A stretch of 64,000 bases of DNA from Mugil cephalus (GCF_022458985.1 NC_061777.1:15899668-15963667); one strand, 5' to 3'; positions 37,801 to 50,100 are shown, numbered from the stretch's first letter. Notes: generated from the sequence alone by a model not told the origin. Made by a program: numbers and translations.

Positions 37801-39927
37801 GAAAAATCTTTTAACCATCTACATCTCAGTGGAAGACTTCAATCAAGAGCTTGCAAGAGAACCCCTCTCCATTTGGTCACCACTCATTTTCTCCTCACAA
37901 AACAGTCCTTCATGATGCCTGAGAGCCAATTCCACTAGAAGCATCAATGTCATTACATTGATATCACATCACAGTCTTCTTTAGTTATAACTTATTCACT
38001 TAGCTGTCCTCTACTGCCCCTTTCCTATAATTTCTTGCGGTTGTAATTGATAATGCTATTACCATTATTTTTATTGTTATTATTATTATTACTGTAATGA
38101 ACTAACCATACAGATATCAAGGGAGGGAGAGGAGGGATGACAGATATAACTATGATGGTTATTAGCTTCTAATACTAAGGCCTCGGGTCCCTGTGCGACC
38201 ACACCCAGTGGACCTTGACCTGGGGTCTCTATGCCCCTCCTGGCCTCTCACCCTTCCCTTTCTGCCCTGGACTGGTGGCACATTGCATATCACTGCTATT
38301 CATCTCGCATTTAACATCAAGGAAAGGAGAAAAAAATAAAAAAGTCGAACAAAAACAGCCCATGGCCACCCTGTTCTTGTTTTAATGCACTACACACATA
38401 TTAATTTTAATGCACTACACACACCTTGATTTTAATGCACCACATATAGTCACCAAAAAAAAAAAAAAAATAGAAATTATGCTACACGCGGTTGGTGGCA
38501 GGGGATGGAGGGTGCGTGGAGCCTTAGGCCGGTCCCCAGTGGTTTGGCAGGGGCCTGAGACACCTCATGAAAATGAATAAAAATAAAATAAATAAATAGA
38601 TCAGTCTCATAAAGATTTGTCTTCCTCATCCTTTATATATTCCTATTATATTCCTATATCCTATATTTCATGATAGTCATTATTATCACTATTATTATGA
38701 ATTGTTTTGTACATGTCTGCTTGTCTTGTTATATCTTTCTTTCTTTATTATTTTCTTTTTAAATAATTATTAATGGAGGCATTATATTACATCATATATT
38801 CTTAATATATAATATAATATAATATAATATAATATAATATAATATAATATGTAATTATTATTATTTCTCTATTATTATATTCACAATTTGCTGGTAAACA
38901 TGTAATTATCAAATGTAACACTATGCAAAGTCTCACACATGCATGCACACACACACATACACAAACATTGTTCACACTTTGTTTATTATCTGTATTGTAT
39001 TGTCAAATAATAATGAAAAAAAGAACGTGGAGCGTGGATTTAGGGGTTTGCAGTTTTGTTTTTTGAAGGGGCATTTCACACTCCCACAACATTGTCATCA
39101 AAAGTCTACATTCAACATACACATTTGCTACAACATCCCACAAACACTTTGAATATTTACTATAGTTTGTGACTCACTCGGGGCCAGGAGGAAATAGGCC
39201 ACAGAGGACAGAAGTGAAGGAGTTCTAGTCACCCACTGTGCAATATTTATAATTTGCAGTTTAATCTGTTAAGAGTTTATTGTTTATTGTACATTGTTTA
39301 TTTTTTGTATTTCTTTTCTTTTTTTCTTTTTTTTTCTATATAGCTGCTGGAAATACATACTGATCACTCCTGTTATCAGTTAGTCTTTTTTACTTTGTTG
39401 CCCAAAATGTGACTAAAACGAGAAGTAAATGCCAAAGCAAACTGAATACGTAATAGTAAAGGGAGGAGCATTCAGGAATTGGTACAAGGTAAACTTTCCA
39501 GTAAATAGGGGAGTCACGTGTACAACCCACATCCTGTGCCTCTCGCTGAATGAGGTTAGTTTCGTCTTGTACGCGGGTCTACAAATTACACAAATTCCGT
39601 CCATAATTTTAGAATACAATAAACTTTCTCCAGCTTGCTAATTAAGACGAGGCGACATTTCTTGGTCTTACCTTGAGTGTTTTCTTCTACGAAGTATTCT
39701 TTCAGTTTGAAATATCTCCTGTGCGCACTGTAGGTTCTCCTCTCATTCCCTTTCCACTCGGTCCAGCGGACGTTCGCATCCCCTTTGACTTTTACCAGGA
39801 CGCTTTTGACTTTGGTGTCTTCTGTCAAATTGAAAGTAACGGTCCCTGTAATGGTATCTCCCACGGAGAAAGTGATATCCTCGTTAATCGCTTCATAAGT
39901 CAGGCTGAAGTCCTTTATCGGAGACAT
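33088..39927 (-). CDS. Alpha-arrestin, ARRDC3-like, array copy A (intact)
   Basis: Alpha-arrestins are cytoplasmic/endosomal adaptors that link membrane cargo to NEDD4-family ubiquitin ligases. Six exons on the minus strand join in frame: 39927-39672, 35186-35129, 35039-34892, 34593-34497, 34316-34060 and 33525-33088 (TGA), giving 417 residues, close to ARRDC3 (about 414). Exons 1-3 make the arrestin N domain ([43 protein letters not shown]). Exons 4-5 and the start of 6 make the arrestin C domain ([35 protein letters not shown]). The proline-rich tail carries two PPxY motifs close together (PPPY, PPPPY), the WW-domain ligand of NEDD4 ligases. ATG was chosen because the upstream in-frame extension reads into transposon sequence. 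Intron 1 holds an L1-like LINE and intron 3 a long TATC repeat. Assignment to ARRDC3 rather than ARRDC2/4 is by recollection. Confidence 0.9.
34692..34858. repeat. (TATC)n microsatellite in arrestin copy A intron 3
   Basis: About 41 tetranucleotide units with a few interruptions (TATG, TAAC near 34757-34770), starting 34 bases from the donor of exon 3. The same place in copies B and C has only poly(C)-rich sequence. Confidence 0.95.
35410..39030 (+). mobile_element. L1-like LINE relic in intron 1 of arrestin copy A
   Basis: A plus-strand (antisense to the arrestin gene) non-LTR retrotransposon. Near 35440-35760 the endonuclease domain reads NIYG...[10 protein letters not shown]. Near 36540-36600 is the start of the reverse-transcriptase region (FKDFYTKLY). 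The RT core is missing. From 36709 the C-terminal part follows ([30 protein letters not shown]; near 37560 [15 protein letters not shown], the L1 C-terminal knuckle region), ending NSPS at 37915. The 3' UTR runs to an A-rich end near 39020. Stops and frameshifts are frequent. About 250 bases at 36235-36490 are unrelated and absent from copies B and C, a later insertion. Confidence 0.8.
38807..38851. repeat. (TAATA)n repeat
   Basis: Nine or so AATAT pentanucleotide units inside the 3' UTR of the L1-like LINE of copy A. Copies B and C lack the expansion. Confidence 0.85.
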
Positions 39928-39984
39928 GCTGTTTCCAGTTGCCAGTTGGTGACTCTGTTGACAATTCGCTGATTGACTTTGTAA

Positions 39985-40080
39985 AAGTAGGGCTGGGCGT
40001 ATCGATCTAAATATCGATAATATTGATACCAAGGGCATCATCGGTATCGGATCGATACTTTTGTAACGGTTTCGTCTCTA
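39985..40080. mobile_element. hAT-like terminal sequence upstream of arrestin copy A
   Basis: TAGGGCTGGGCGTATCGATC begins 61 bases before the start codon and is followed by repeated CGATA/TATCGG phrases. TAGGGCTGGGCG resembles ends of fish hAT elements. The same sequence lies 61 bases before the start codon of copies B (from 46005) and C (from 53275), so it predates their duplication. It probably forms part of the promoter or 5' UTR. I could not pair it with a right end. Confidence 0.5.
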
Positions 40081-40217
40081 TACCACTGATTCTTAAACCT
40101 TTTTTGAGTGATGCATCCTCTGTGAATTTTTTTTTTCAGAGAAGTACCCGCTAATCGGAAAAAAACATTTTTGAAAAAAAAAGATGTAAAGCACAACCCT
40201 GTAGCAAGTGTCTTATT

Positions 40218-40218
<1 letters not shown>

Positions 40219-40274
<56 letters not shown>

Positions 40275-40295
40275 TGATTGATTGATTGATTGATT
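40219..40295. repeat. (GATA)n(GATT)n microsatellite upstream of arrestin copy A
   Basis: About 14 GATA then several GATT units, followed by ACTTTATTCAGCCCCGGAAATTAGG, the usual 3'-end sequence of a fish CR1/L2/Rex-type LINE read in reverse. The microsatellite is likely the tail of a severely 5'-truncated LINE copy. A homologous repeat precedes copies B and C. Confidence 0.8.
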
Positions 40296-40554
40296 ACTTA
40301 CTTTATTCAGCCCCGGAAATTAGGTTGTCATACCCACTACCCCCGAAAAGCATTTTTGTTTGAAAAAAGATGTAAAGCACAGCCCTGTAGCAACAGTGTC
40401 TTATTTATTGAAGACAACCGTAACTGTACAAAACATTGTTCATCTATAGAGGTTTCTTTTGAACTATTTGAAAATAAAAACACAAACAATACCCTAAAAA
40501 ATGGTAACATAAAATAGTTAATTTCAATATGAATAAAAATGTTTGAACATAAAA

Positions 40555-40900
40555 CAATTAGGCACAGTGGTGGCCTTGTGTTCTCCCTGAAACTGTGCAG
40601 GTTCTCCCTGGGTACTTCAGTTTCCTCTCATTATCCAAAGACATGCTGGTTAGATTGATTGGTGATTCTGGTTAGGATGATTGGTGAGGTTGATTGGTGA
40701 TTCTAAAGCCCTGTTCACACCGGCTTGACCCGGGTTTTTAACTTGATGTGAAAGGGTTGACCTGGGTCAAACCGACCCGGCAATTGACTCAGAATTTTAT
40801 CGGCTCAGCTTCATGTAAAATGAAATGCTGCGTCGACCCGGGTTTTTGCGCTCTGATGCTGATGTGAATTCTGATTTTGGCACTGACTTTTTTGTACTGT
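40555..40900. repeat. Fish interspersed repeats: CCAAAGACATGCTGG type and TTCACACCGG palindromic type
   Basis: The stretch to about 40705 has the widespread fish repeat phrases TTCTCCCTGGGTACTTCAG and TCCAAAGACATGCTGGTTAG, followed by a GATTGGTGATTCT tandem. From about 40706 a second element starts CCTGTTCACACCGG and has internal GACCCGGG repeats in both orientations, as in palindromic MITEs. Both are duplicated almost unchanged at 46580-46930 between copies B and C. Confidence 0.55.
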
Positions 40901-43299
40901 ATGTCATTGTAGAAGCTTCAGCTCAAAAACAAATTTTGGTCTACTCCCATTAAGACTGATCTCTGAAGGGCCGAGATTTTTGTTCATTTTTTACTCATAC
41001 ATTTATGTTACAACAAAACACACCAACACACACTCCTCCCACTACACACACAACACAGGTAACTGTGCTAAATGTAGGTAAAGAGTGCTAATTGTTGTGA
41101 TCTGACCCACTGCCAGGAGTACTGTGAGGAGATAGGTAAAGGGTCATGTAGGATGGAGGATCTTCGCCCTGCTGAAACTGTGGTGGAACCGTAATGTCTG
41201 GAGGCTGCACTAAAGGTGGCAGAAGAGCTCCAGCTGAAAAACTGTATGGAAAAAGATTTTATGGCCACTGGCTATTGTAGCCACTCCCTATGTTTGCAGG
41301 ATGAGACGGACGTGGTGCTGGGTATTCGTTAGCAATAGGGCCTGTGGGTAGGGGATGAGATCCAGCAAGGAAGGTTGGAGGAGGGAAGTCGCTGTAACTT
41401 TGTGCCCCAACGGCTCCGGGTGGTAAGGCCTCGCAACCTCACTGAGGTGCATGGCAACAAGGTTAGGTGGAACGATGGCCAGTGGAAACACCACCTCTGG
41501 GTCAAATGCAAAACTGATGTCCACATATGCCTGAAAGACAGACAGAAATTCGAAATAAAGTTTTTGGAAAACATTCAAATATGTCTTAAATCGGGTTAGT
41601 TGGCAGACTAGGCTGGCACACTATTATACTATATACTATAAGCTGGTGAATGACACCGATAATCTAGTTACGATGTAATGATCTTCTGGGACACCTGGGT
41701 CCTGGCATTTATGTGAATGTTACTTTGATATGCACCACCACCTGAACATTGACACAGACCAAGCCCAACCCCAAGCTATGTATTCCTCAGGTAGGGGATG
41801 TGCACACCTATTTCAGACCAACTCTCTGAAATCCTTTGACTTTCCCATTTGTCCTGCTTCCAAGACTTCAAATCTGATGTTGCTGCCTTACTGCCTAATA
41901 TATCCTGCCCACTGACAGGTGCAATGACAACAACATAACCAGCACCCTTCACTTCACTGGTGATTATGATGATGTTGATCGATGTGTGTTTCTGGTTGAC
42001 TAAAACAAAAGCAATTAATTCCTTTCTGAGTTTACATATTGATACCATGATGTTACATACCTTGAGGTTATATTCTACCGTGAGGATTTCACAGTTATGG
42101 ATACTGTAAACGGCATCAGGAGGAACTGTCAGCTGGTAGGAGACTGTTTCCTCAGATCTTGGCTTGATAGTGTCACCAACCACTTTGGCTAGAATTTTTT
42201 GTTTTGTCTTTCTGTAGAAACCTGCATGGTACACGGTCGTCTGCACCAATTTGAATTTGGGCTTCACATTTTTGGAAGACGAGTTGGCGATTTTGACAAC
42301 AACAGACAACGTGTCACCTATCAAAAACAAATCACATTTGAGTATGCACCAGTTTTTCTCACATAATATATTTTTACATTATTATCACATATTTACTACA
42401 TCTTCACGTACACATACAAGTCTAACTGAACAGCCTCCTTCTGAGAAAGAAATATATCAGATATCAGTCAGTATACAACCTTTTTGTATAATTTACCTGG
42501 AGAGCAGACCGTCTTGTTAACAGTAGCAGACAATTGAACTTCTGCTTTGGAGAAGGTCCCTATGTCTTTAGTCACTGAACCAGATTGTGAACACTGTAAA
42601 ACATGAACACATCAGATTTTATTAGATTTTTATTGCTCAATTTTACTCAACCCATTCCTTCAATTAACCCAGTTTTCCAGTTTTCTTTTCATCATGCAAC
42701 TTATTGTCTAAAATACCCCCCCCCCACCCCCCACCCCCACCCTCTCTCTCACACATTTATAGCAAGTAACAAGTGACACGCTTACCATTACTTGACCAAC
42801 ATACGGAAAGGTCTCTGAAACAAAACTGATCTCTTTTCGTGTTCTTGAAGGCCTCCGCCAGCTCCTGGATATTTTTGCTTCAAGCATGTAGGTAATATGT
42901 CCATGATTCCGTGAATGATGTCCATCCCTGAAGGATGATGGCAAATCCCTGCAAGACAATGGCAGAAAATGAATGTATTGGCAAGAGCAAACAATAACAC
43001 AGAAGCTAATGCTAGTAGCAAAAACTCCTCACTTACCCCCAAGGGATTTGAATCCTGTAGTTAAACACATGGATACCTTTGGGAAGCACAGTGCCTGCAA
43101 AAGTATTAACAATGATTTAGCCATCCGTTACAGACTTTAGTCACCCAGTGACTGATTAAAACTGTGAGATTCACATGGTCCTGTAAATACAGTGAAAGTA
43201 ATTCATCAACTTTTAATGTGTTTTATTATAAAAAAAAAAAAAAAAACAAAGTGAAAAAAATACTCATAATTTAGAATGTAGAGAGTTTAATCATAATAA

Positions 43300-44705
43300 A
43301 TATAACAATCGACAACAACCCACTAACAATTGGCAATATTTATGGTCCAAATTCTGATAACCCTTCCTTTTTCAATAACTTCTTGTCTTTCATTACCATC
43401 AACTCAAATGGTCCCATAATAATAGGAAGCGACTTTAACACAGTCATTCACTTATAGAAGTAACACCACAAATAAACCCAACTGGCACAGACACAATAAA
43501 ACAGTTCATGAGTGATATTGTTCTTGGCAATGGTTGGTGTATACAACAAAACAATATTCATTCTTTTCACCCGTTCACCTGTCATTTTCACGCATTGACT
43601 ATTCCCTCACTAGTAACTCTGTAATCCCAAATATTTTAGATTAAAAAATTCATCCTATAACCATCAGTGACCATGCACCAGAAACATTCACATGGAAGTG
43701 ACTCAGTCTACCTAAATCTAGCCCTAGATGGCGCTTCAGCACATCTCTCCTCAGTAATCCGGACTTTAACAAGTTCATTAAAAAGGAGTGGGCATCCTTC
43801 CTAGAAATGAATGATTCCCCAAGTCTTCTCCATCACTCCTATGGGAAATGGGTAAAGAGTTTTAAGAGGTATCATCATTTCATTCTCCACTAACAGTAAA
43901 AAGAAAGAACAAGAAGGAGAAACTAAATTGGAACAAAAAATCACACACCTTGAAAGTATTATTATAAATAATCCATCAGAAGATATACAGAGCAAACTCG
44001 GGAAACACAAATCTCAATTGAATGATATAATAAATAAGAAAACCAAATTTGTTTTACACAGACTCAGAAAAGAACAATTTGACTATAACAGCAACCTATA
44101 GCAAATCTAATCAAAGCAAACAAAGAAATAATGTCCATCCCTGTCATCAAGGACTCAGCAGGGAAGCCAACACAAGCACCAGTGGAAATCAATAGAATCT
44201 TTAAAGATTTCTATACAAAACTATATTCATCAGAAATGAACCCAATTCCAGACTGGATCAACTCCTTTCAAACTGCCACACTTGTAGAACCATTGACTAA
44301 AGAAGAATTATTGCATGCTCTCCAACTCATGCCTAACAACAAATCACCTGGACCTGATGGCTTCCCTGCTGAGTTCTATAAGCACTTGTGGCCCATCCTA
44401 GCCCCACTCCTTACAAGGCTTATTATTAAAATAAAACAAGCCGCAAAATTGCCATTTCTTTCTTTCTTTATTATTTTCTTTTTAAATAATTATTAATGGA
44501 AGCATTATATTACCTTATACATTCTTAATATATAATGTAATATGTAATAATTATCATTTAATTATTATTGATCATTATCTATTCTTATTTAATTGTTATG
44601 TAATAATAATGTAATAATTATTATTATTTCCCTATTATTATATTCACAATTTGCTGGTAAACGTGTAATTATCAAATGTAACACTATCAAAGGTCTCACA
44701 CACAT

Positions 44706-44737
<32 letters not shown>

Positions 44738-44815
44738 TGTTCACACTTTGCTCATGTCTGTATTGTCTGTATTGTATTGTCAAATTAAAAAAAAAAAAAA
44801 AACGAATGTGGAGCG
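43300..44815 (+). mobile_element. L1-like LINE relic in intron 1 of arrestin copy B
   Basis: The same antisense LINE as in copy A. It keeps endonuclease fragments near 43320-43640 (GSDFNTV with a changed Gly) and the N-terminal RT part at 44131-44451 (PNNKSPGPDGFPAEFYKHLW). At about 44451 it jumps straight to the 3' UTR, so most of the RT and all the C-terminal part are deleted. A CA repeat (44707-44735) lies in the 3' UTR. Confidence 0.8.
44707..44735. repeat. (CA)n microsatellite
   Basis: About 14 CA units in the LINE 3' UTR of copy B. It is shorter and interrupted at the same place in copies A and C. Confidence 0.9.
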
Positions 44816-46004
44816 TGGATTTAGGGGTTTGCATTTTTTTGAAGGGGCACAACATCACACTCCCACAACATTGTCATCAAAAGTCTACATTCAACATACA
44901 CATTTGCTACAACATCCCACAAACACTTTGAATATTTACTACAGTTTGTGACTCACTCGGGGCCAGGAGGAAATGGGCCACAGTTCTAGTCACGCACCCA
45001 ATGCACCATCCCTGTGCAATACTTGTAATTTGGAGTTTAATCTGTTAAGAGTTTATCGTTTATTGTACATTGTTTATTTCTCGTATTTCTTTTTTGTATA
45101 TAGCTGCTGGAAATATAGTTTCCCCGAGGGAGTCATCCCGGTGGGATCACTAAAGTTGGGTCTAAGTCTAATATTCAACAAGAACATGTATTTTAAAAGG
45201 GCTTTCTCATCTGATCATTTCTGTTATCAGTTAGTCTTTTTTACTTTGTTGCCCAAAATGTGACTAAAACGAGAAGTAAATGCTATAGCAAACTGGGGTA
45301 TGGGTATGTGAAAATAAGATTCCCTTTTAAACGACTGATTAAAAATCTGAATTGTCTCATGTATATATATACATCTCATAAACATGCATCGTTAGTTCTT
45401 TAGTTTTAATTTTTTTGTAATGCCAATTTATATTAAGTTACTCCATAGCGTGCCATAGCGTGAGCTGTGATCTCACACGCAGTTACCAGAACCGATTTCA
45501 TAGCTGTTCCGTTTGAAATTAACATAAACAGATACGTCCGGTACAAACAAAGCTTTCCAGTAAATGGGAGTCACCCATGTACTGTTCCTCTCGCTGAACT
45601 TAGTTTTGTACACGGGTCTACAGATTACACAAATTCCGTCCATAATTTTAGAATAGATCTACAACAATCAGACATTTCTTGGTCTTACCTCGAGTGTTTT
45701 CTGCCACTAAGTATTCTTTCAGTTTGAAATATCTAATGTGCGCAGTGAAGGTTGACTTGTAAATCCAATTATTTTCTTTCCAGCGGACGTTCGCATCCCC
45801 TTTGACTTTTACCAGGACGCTTTTGATTTTGGTGTCTTTTGTCAAATTGAAAGTAACGGTCCCTGTAATGGTATCTCCCACAGAGAAAGTGATATCCTCG
45901 TTAATCGCTTCATAAGTCAGGCTGAAGTCCTTTATCGGAGACATGCTGTTTCCAGTTGCCAGTTGGTGACTCTGTTGACAATTCGCTGGTTGACTTTGTA
46001 AAAC

Positions 46005-46080
46005 TAGGGATGGGCGTATCGATACCAAGGGCATCATCGGTATCGGATCGATACTTTTGTAACGGTTTCGTCTCTATACC
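46005..46080. mobile_element. hAT-like terminal sequence upstream of arrestin copy B
   Basis: TAGGGATGGGCGTATCGATAC begins 61 bases before the copy B start codon. Part of the CGATCTAAATATCGATA stretch seen in copy A is missing here. Otherwise the block continues as in A with TCGGTATCGGATCGATAC. Confidence 0.5.
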
Positions 46081-46214
46081 ACTGATTCTTAAACCTTTTT
46101 TGAGTGATGCATCCTCTGTGAATTTTTTTTTTTCAGAGAAGTACCCGCTAATCGGAAAAAAACATTTTTGAAAAAAAAAGATGTAAAGCACAACCCTGTA
46201 GCAAGTGTCTTATT

Positions 46215-46215
<1 letters not shown>

Positions 46216-46311
<96 letters not shown>

Positions 46312-46320
46312 TGATTGATT
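46216..46320. repeat. (GATA)n microsatellite upstream of arrestin copy B
   Basis: About 24 GATA units followed by a few GATT and the ACTTTATTCAGCCCCGG LINE-tail sequence. It is homologous to the repeat at 40219 but longer. Confidence 0.9.
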
Positions 46321-47115
46321 GATTACTTTATTCAGCCCCGGAAATTAGGTTGTCATACCCACTACCCCCGAAAAGCATTTTTGTTTGAAAAAAGATGTAA
46401 AGCACAGCCCTGTAGCAACAGTGTCTTATTTATTGAAGACAACCGTAACTGTACAAAACATTGTTCATCTATAGAGGTTTCTTTTGAACTATTTGAAAAT
46501 AAAAACACAAACAATACCCTAAAACTTGGTAACATAAAATAGTTAATTTCAATATGAATAAAAATGTTTGAACATAAAATAATTAGGCACAGTGGTGGCC
46601 TTGTGTTCTCCCTGAAACTGTGCGGGTTCTCCCTGGGTACTTCAGTTTCCTCCCATTATCCAAAGACATGCTGGTTAGATTGATTGGTGATTCTGGTTAG
46701 GATGATTGGTGAGGTTGATTGGTGATTCTAAAGCCCCGTTCACACCGGCTTGACCCGGGTTTTTAACTTGATGTGAAAGGGTTGACCTGGGTCAAACCGA
46801 CCCGGCAATTGACTCAGAATTTTATCGGCTCAGCTTCATGTAAAATGAAATGCTGCGTCGACCCGGGTTTTTGCGCTCTGATGCTGATGTGAATTCTGAT
46901 TTTGGCACTGACTTTTTTGTACTGTATGTCATTGTAGAAGCTTCAGCTCAAAAACAAATTTTGGTCTACTCCCATTAAGACTGATCTCTGAAGGGCCGAG
47001 ATTTTTGTTCATTTTTTACTCATACATTTATGTTACAACAACAAAACACACCAACACACACTCCTCCCACTACACACACAACACAGGTAACTGTGCTAAA
47101 TGTAGGTAAAGAGTG

Positions 47116-50100
47116 CTAATTGTTGTGATCTGACCCACTGCCAGGAGTACTGTGAGGAGATAGGTAAAGGGTCGTGTAGGATGGAGGATCTTCGCCCTGC
47201 TGAAACTGTGGTGGAACCGTAATGTCTGGAGGCTGCACTAAAGGTGGCAGAAGAGCTCCAGCTGAAAAACTGTATGGAGAAAGATTTTGTGGCCACTGGC
47301 TATTGTAGCCACTCCCTATGTTTGCAGGATGAGACGGACGTGGTGCTGGGTATTCGTTAGCAATAGGGCCTGTGGGTAGGGGATGAGATCCAGCAAGGAA
47401 GGTTGGAGGAGGGAAGTCGCTGTAACTTTGTGCCCCAACGGCTCCGGGTGGGTAAGGCCTCGCAACCTCACTGAGGTGCATGGCAACAAGGTTAGGTGGA
47501 ACGATGGCCAGTGGAAACACCACCTCTGGGTCAAATGCAAAACTGATGTCCACATATGCCTGAAAGACAGACAGAAATTCGAAATAAAGTTTTTGGAAAA
47601 CATTCAAATATGTCTTAAATCGGGTTAGTTGGCAGACTAGGCTGGCACACTATTATACTATATACTATAAGCTGGTGAATGACACCGATAATCTAGTTAA
47701 GATGTAATGATCTTCTGGGACACCTGGGTCCTGGCATTTATGTGAATGTTACTTTGATATGCACCACCACCTGAACATTGACACAGACCAAGCCCAACCC
47801 CAAGCTATGTATTCCTCAGGTAGGGGATGTGCACACCTATTTCAGACCAACTCTCTGAAATCCTTTGACTTTCCCATTTGTCCTGCTTCCAAGACTTCAA
47901 ATCTGATGTTGCTGCCTTACTGCCTAATATATCCTGCCCACTGACAGGTGCAATGACAACAACATAATCAGCGCCCTTCACTTCACTGGGGATTATGATG
48001 ATGTTGATCGATGTGTGTTTCTGGTTGACTAAAACAAAAGCAATTAATTCCTTTCTGAGTTTACATATTGATACCATGATGTTACATACCTTGAGGTTAT
48101 ATTCTACCGTGAGGATTTTACAGTTATGGATACTGTAAACGGCATCAGGAGGAACTGTCAGCTGGTAGGAGACTGTTTCCTCAGATCTTGGCTTGATAGT
48201 GTCACCAACCACTTTGGCTAGAATTTTTTGTTTTCTCTTTCTGTAGCCACCTGCATGGTACACTGTCATCTGCACCAATTTGAATTTGGGCTTCACATTT
48301 TTGGAAGACGAGTTGGCGATTTTGACAACAACAGACAATGTGTCACCTATCAAAAACAAATCACATTTGAGTATGCACCAGTTTTTCTCACATAATATAT
48401 TTTTACATTATTATCACATATTTACTACATCTTCACGTACATATACAAGTATAACTGAACAGCCTCCTTCTGAGAAAGAAATATATCAGATATCAGTATA
48501 CGGCCTTTTTGTATAATTTACCTGGAGAGCAGACCGTCTTGTTAACAGTAGCAGACAATTTAACTTTTGCTTTGGAGAAGATCCCTATGTCTTTAATCAC
48601 TGAACCAGACTGTGAACGCTGTAAAACATGAACACATCAGATTTTATTAGATTTTTATTGCTCAATTTTACTCAACCCATTCCTTCAATTAACCCAGTTT
48701 TCTTTTCATCATGCAACTTATTGTCTAAATCCCCCCCCCCCTCACGCATTTATAGCAAGTAACAAGTGACACGCTTACCATTACTTGACCAACATACGGA
48801 AAGGTCTTTGAAACAAAACTGATCTCTTTTCGTGTTCTTGAAGGCCTCCGCCAGCTCCTGGATATTTTTGCTTCAAGCATGTAGGTAATATGTCCATGAT
48901 TCCATGAAGGATGTCCATCCCTGAAGGATGATGGCAAATCCCTGCAAGACAATGGCAGAAAATGAATGTATTGGCAAGAGCAAACAATAACACAGAAGCT
49001 AATGCTAGTAGCAAAAAATCCTCACTTACTCCCGTGGGATTTGAATCCTGTAGTTAAACACATGGATACCTTTGGGAAGCACAGTGCCTGCAAAAGTATT
49101 AACAATGATTTAGCCATCCGTTACAGACTTTAGTCACCCAGTGACTGATTAAAACTGTGAGATTCACATGGTCCTGTAAATACAGTGAAAGTAATTCATC
49201 AACTTTTAATGTGTTTTTATTAAAAAAAAAAAAAAAACAAAGTGAAAAAAATACTCATAATTTAGAATGTAGAGAGTTTAATCATAATAAATATAACAAT
49301 CGACAACAACCCACTAACAATTGGCAATATTTATGGTCCAAATTCTGATAACCCTTCCTTTTTCAATAACTTCTTGTCTTTCATTACCATCAACTCAAAT
49401 GGTCCCATAGTAATAGGAGGCGACTTTAACACAATCATTAACTTATAGAAGTAACACCACAAATAAACCCAACTGGCACAGACACAATAAAACAGTTCAT
49501 GAGTGATATTGGTCTTGGCAATGGTTGGTGTATACAACAAAACAATATTCATTCTTTTCACCCGTTCACCTGTCATTTTCACGCATTGACTATTCCCTCA
49601 CTAGTAATTCTGTAATCCCAAATATTTTAGATTAAAAAATTCATCCAATAACCATCAGTGACCATGCACCAGAAACATTCACATGGAAGTGACTCAGTCT
49701 ACCTAAATCTAGCCCCAGATGGCGCTTCAGCACATCTCTCCTCAGTAATCCGGACTTTAACAAGTTCATTAAAAAGGAGTGGGCATCCTTCCTAGAAATG
49801 AATGATTCCCCAAGTCTTCTCCATCACTCCTATGGGAAATGGGTAAAGAAGTTAAGAGGTATCATCATTTCATTCTCAACTAACAGTAAAAAGAAAGAAC
49901 AAGAAGGAGAAACTAAATTGGAACAAAAAATCACACACCTTGAAAGTATTATTATAAATAATCCATCAGAAGATATACAGAGCAAACTTGGGAAACACAA
50001 ATCTCAATTGAATGATATAATAAATAAGAAAACCAAATTTGTTTTACACAGACTCAGAAAAGAACAATTTGACTATAACAGCAACCTATAGCAAATCTAA

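Larger units (their letters stand above)
41088..45944 (-). pseudogene. Alpha-arrestin, ARRDC3-like, array copy B (last exon disabled)
   Basis: Same six-exon layout as copy A: 45944-45689, 43094-43037, 42948-42786, 42593-42497, 42317-42061, and exon 6 from 41530. Exons 1-5 are open and in phase, with intact splice sites. In exon 6 one G is missing from the GGGTGGG stretch at about 41418-41424 compared with copy C, so the frame shifts at ARPY and ends at 41288. The shortened product would be about 357 residues and lack the PPxY tail. In the original frame a second lesion is seen: CAA has become TAA at 41261-41259 (minus strand), after SQWP. Exon 3 has a 15-base in-frame insertion shared with copy C. 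Exon 1 reads RWKE where A and C keep RWTE. It could be a pseudogene, or a truncated arrestin that cannot recruit NEDD4 ligases. Confidence 0.8.

Noticed and set aside
44131-44496. Reverse-transcriptase-like frames within arrestin introns as separate host genes
   Set aside because: They belong to the L1-like LINE, are broken by stops and deletions, and run antisense to the arrestin genes.
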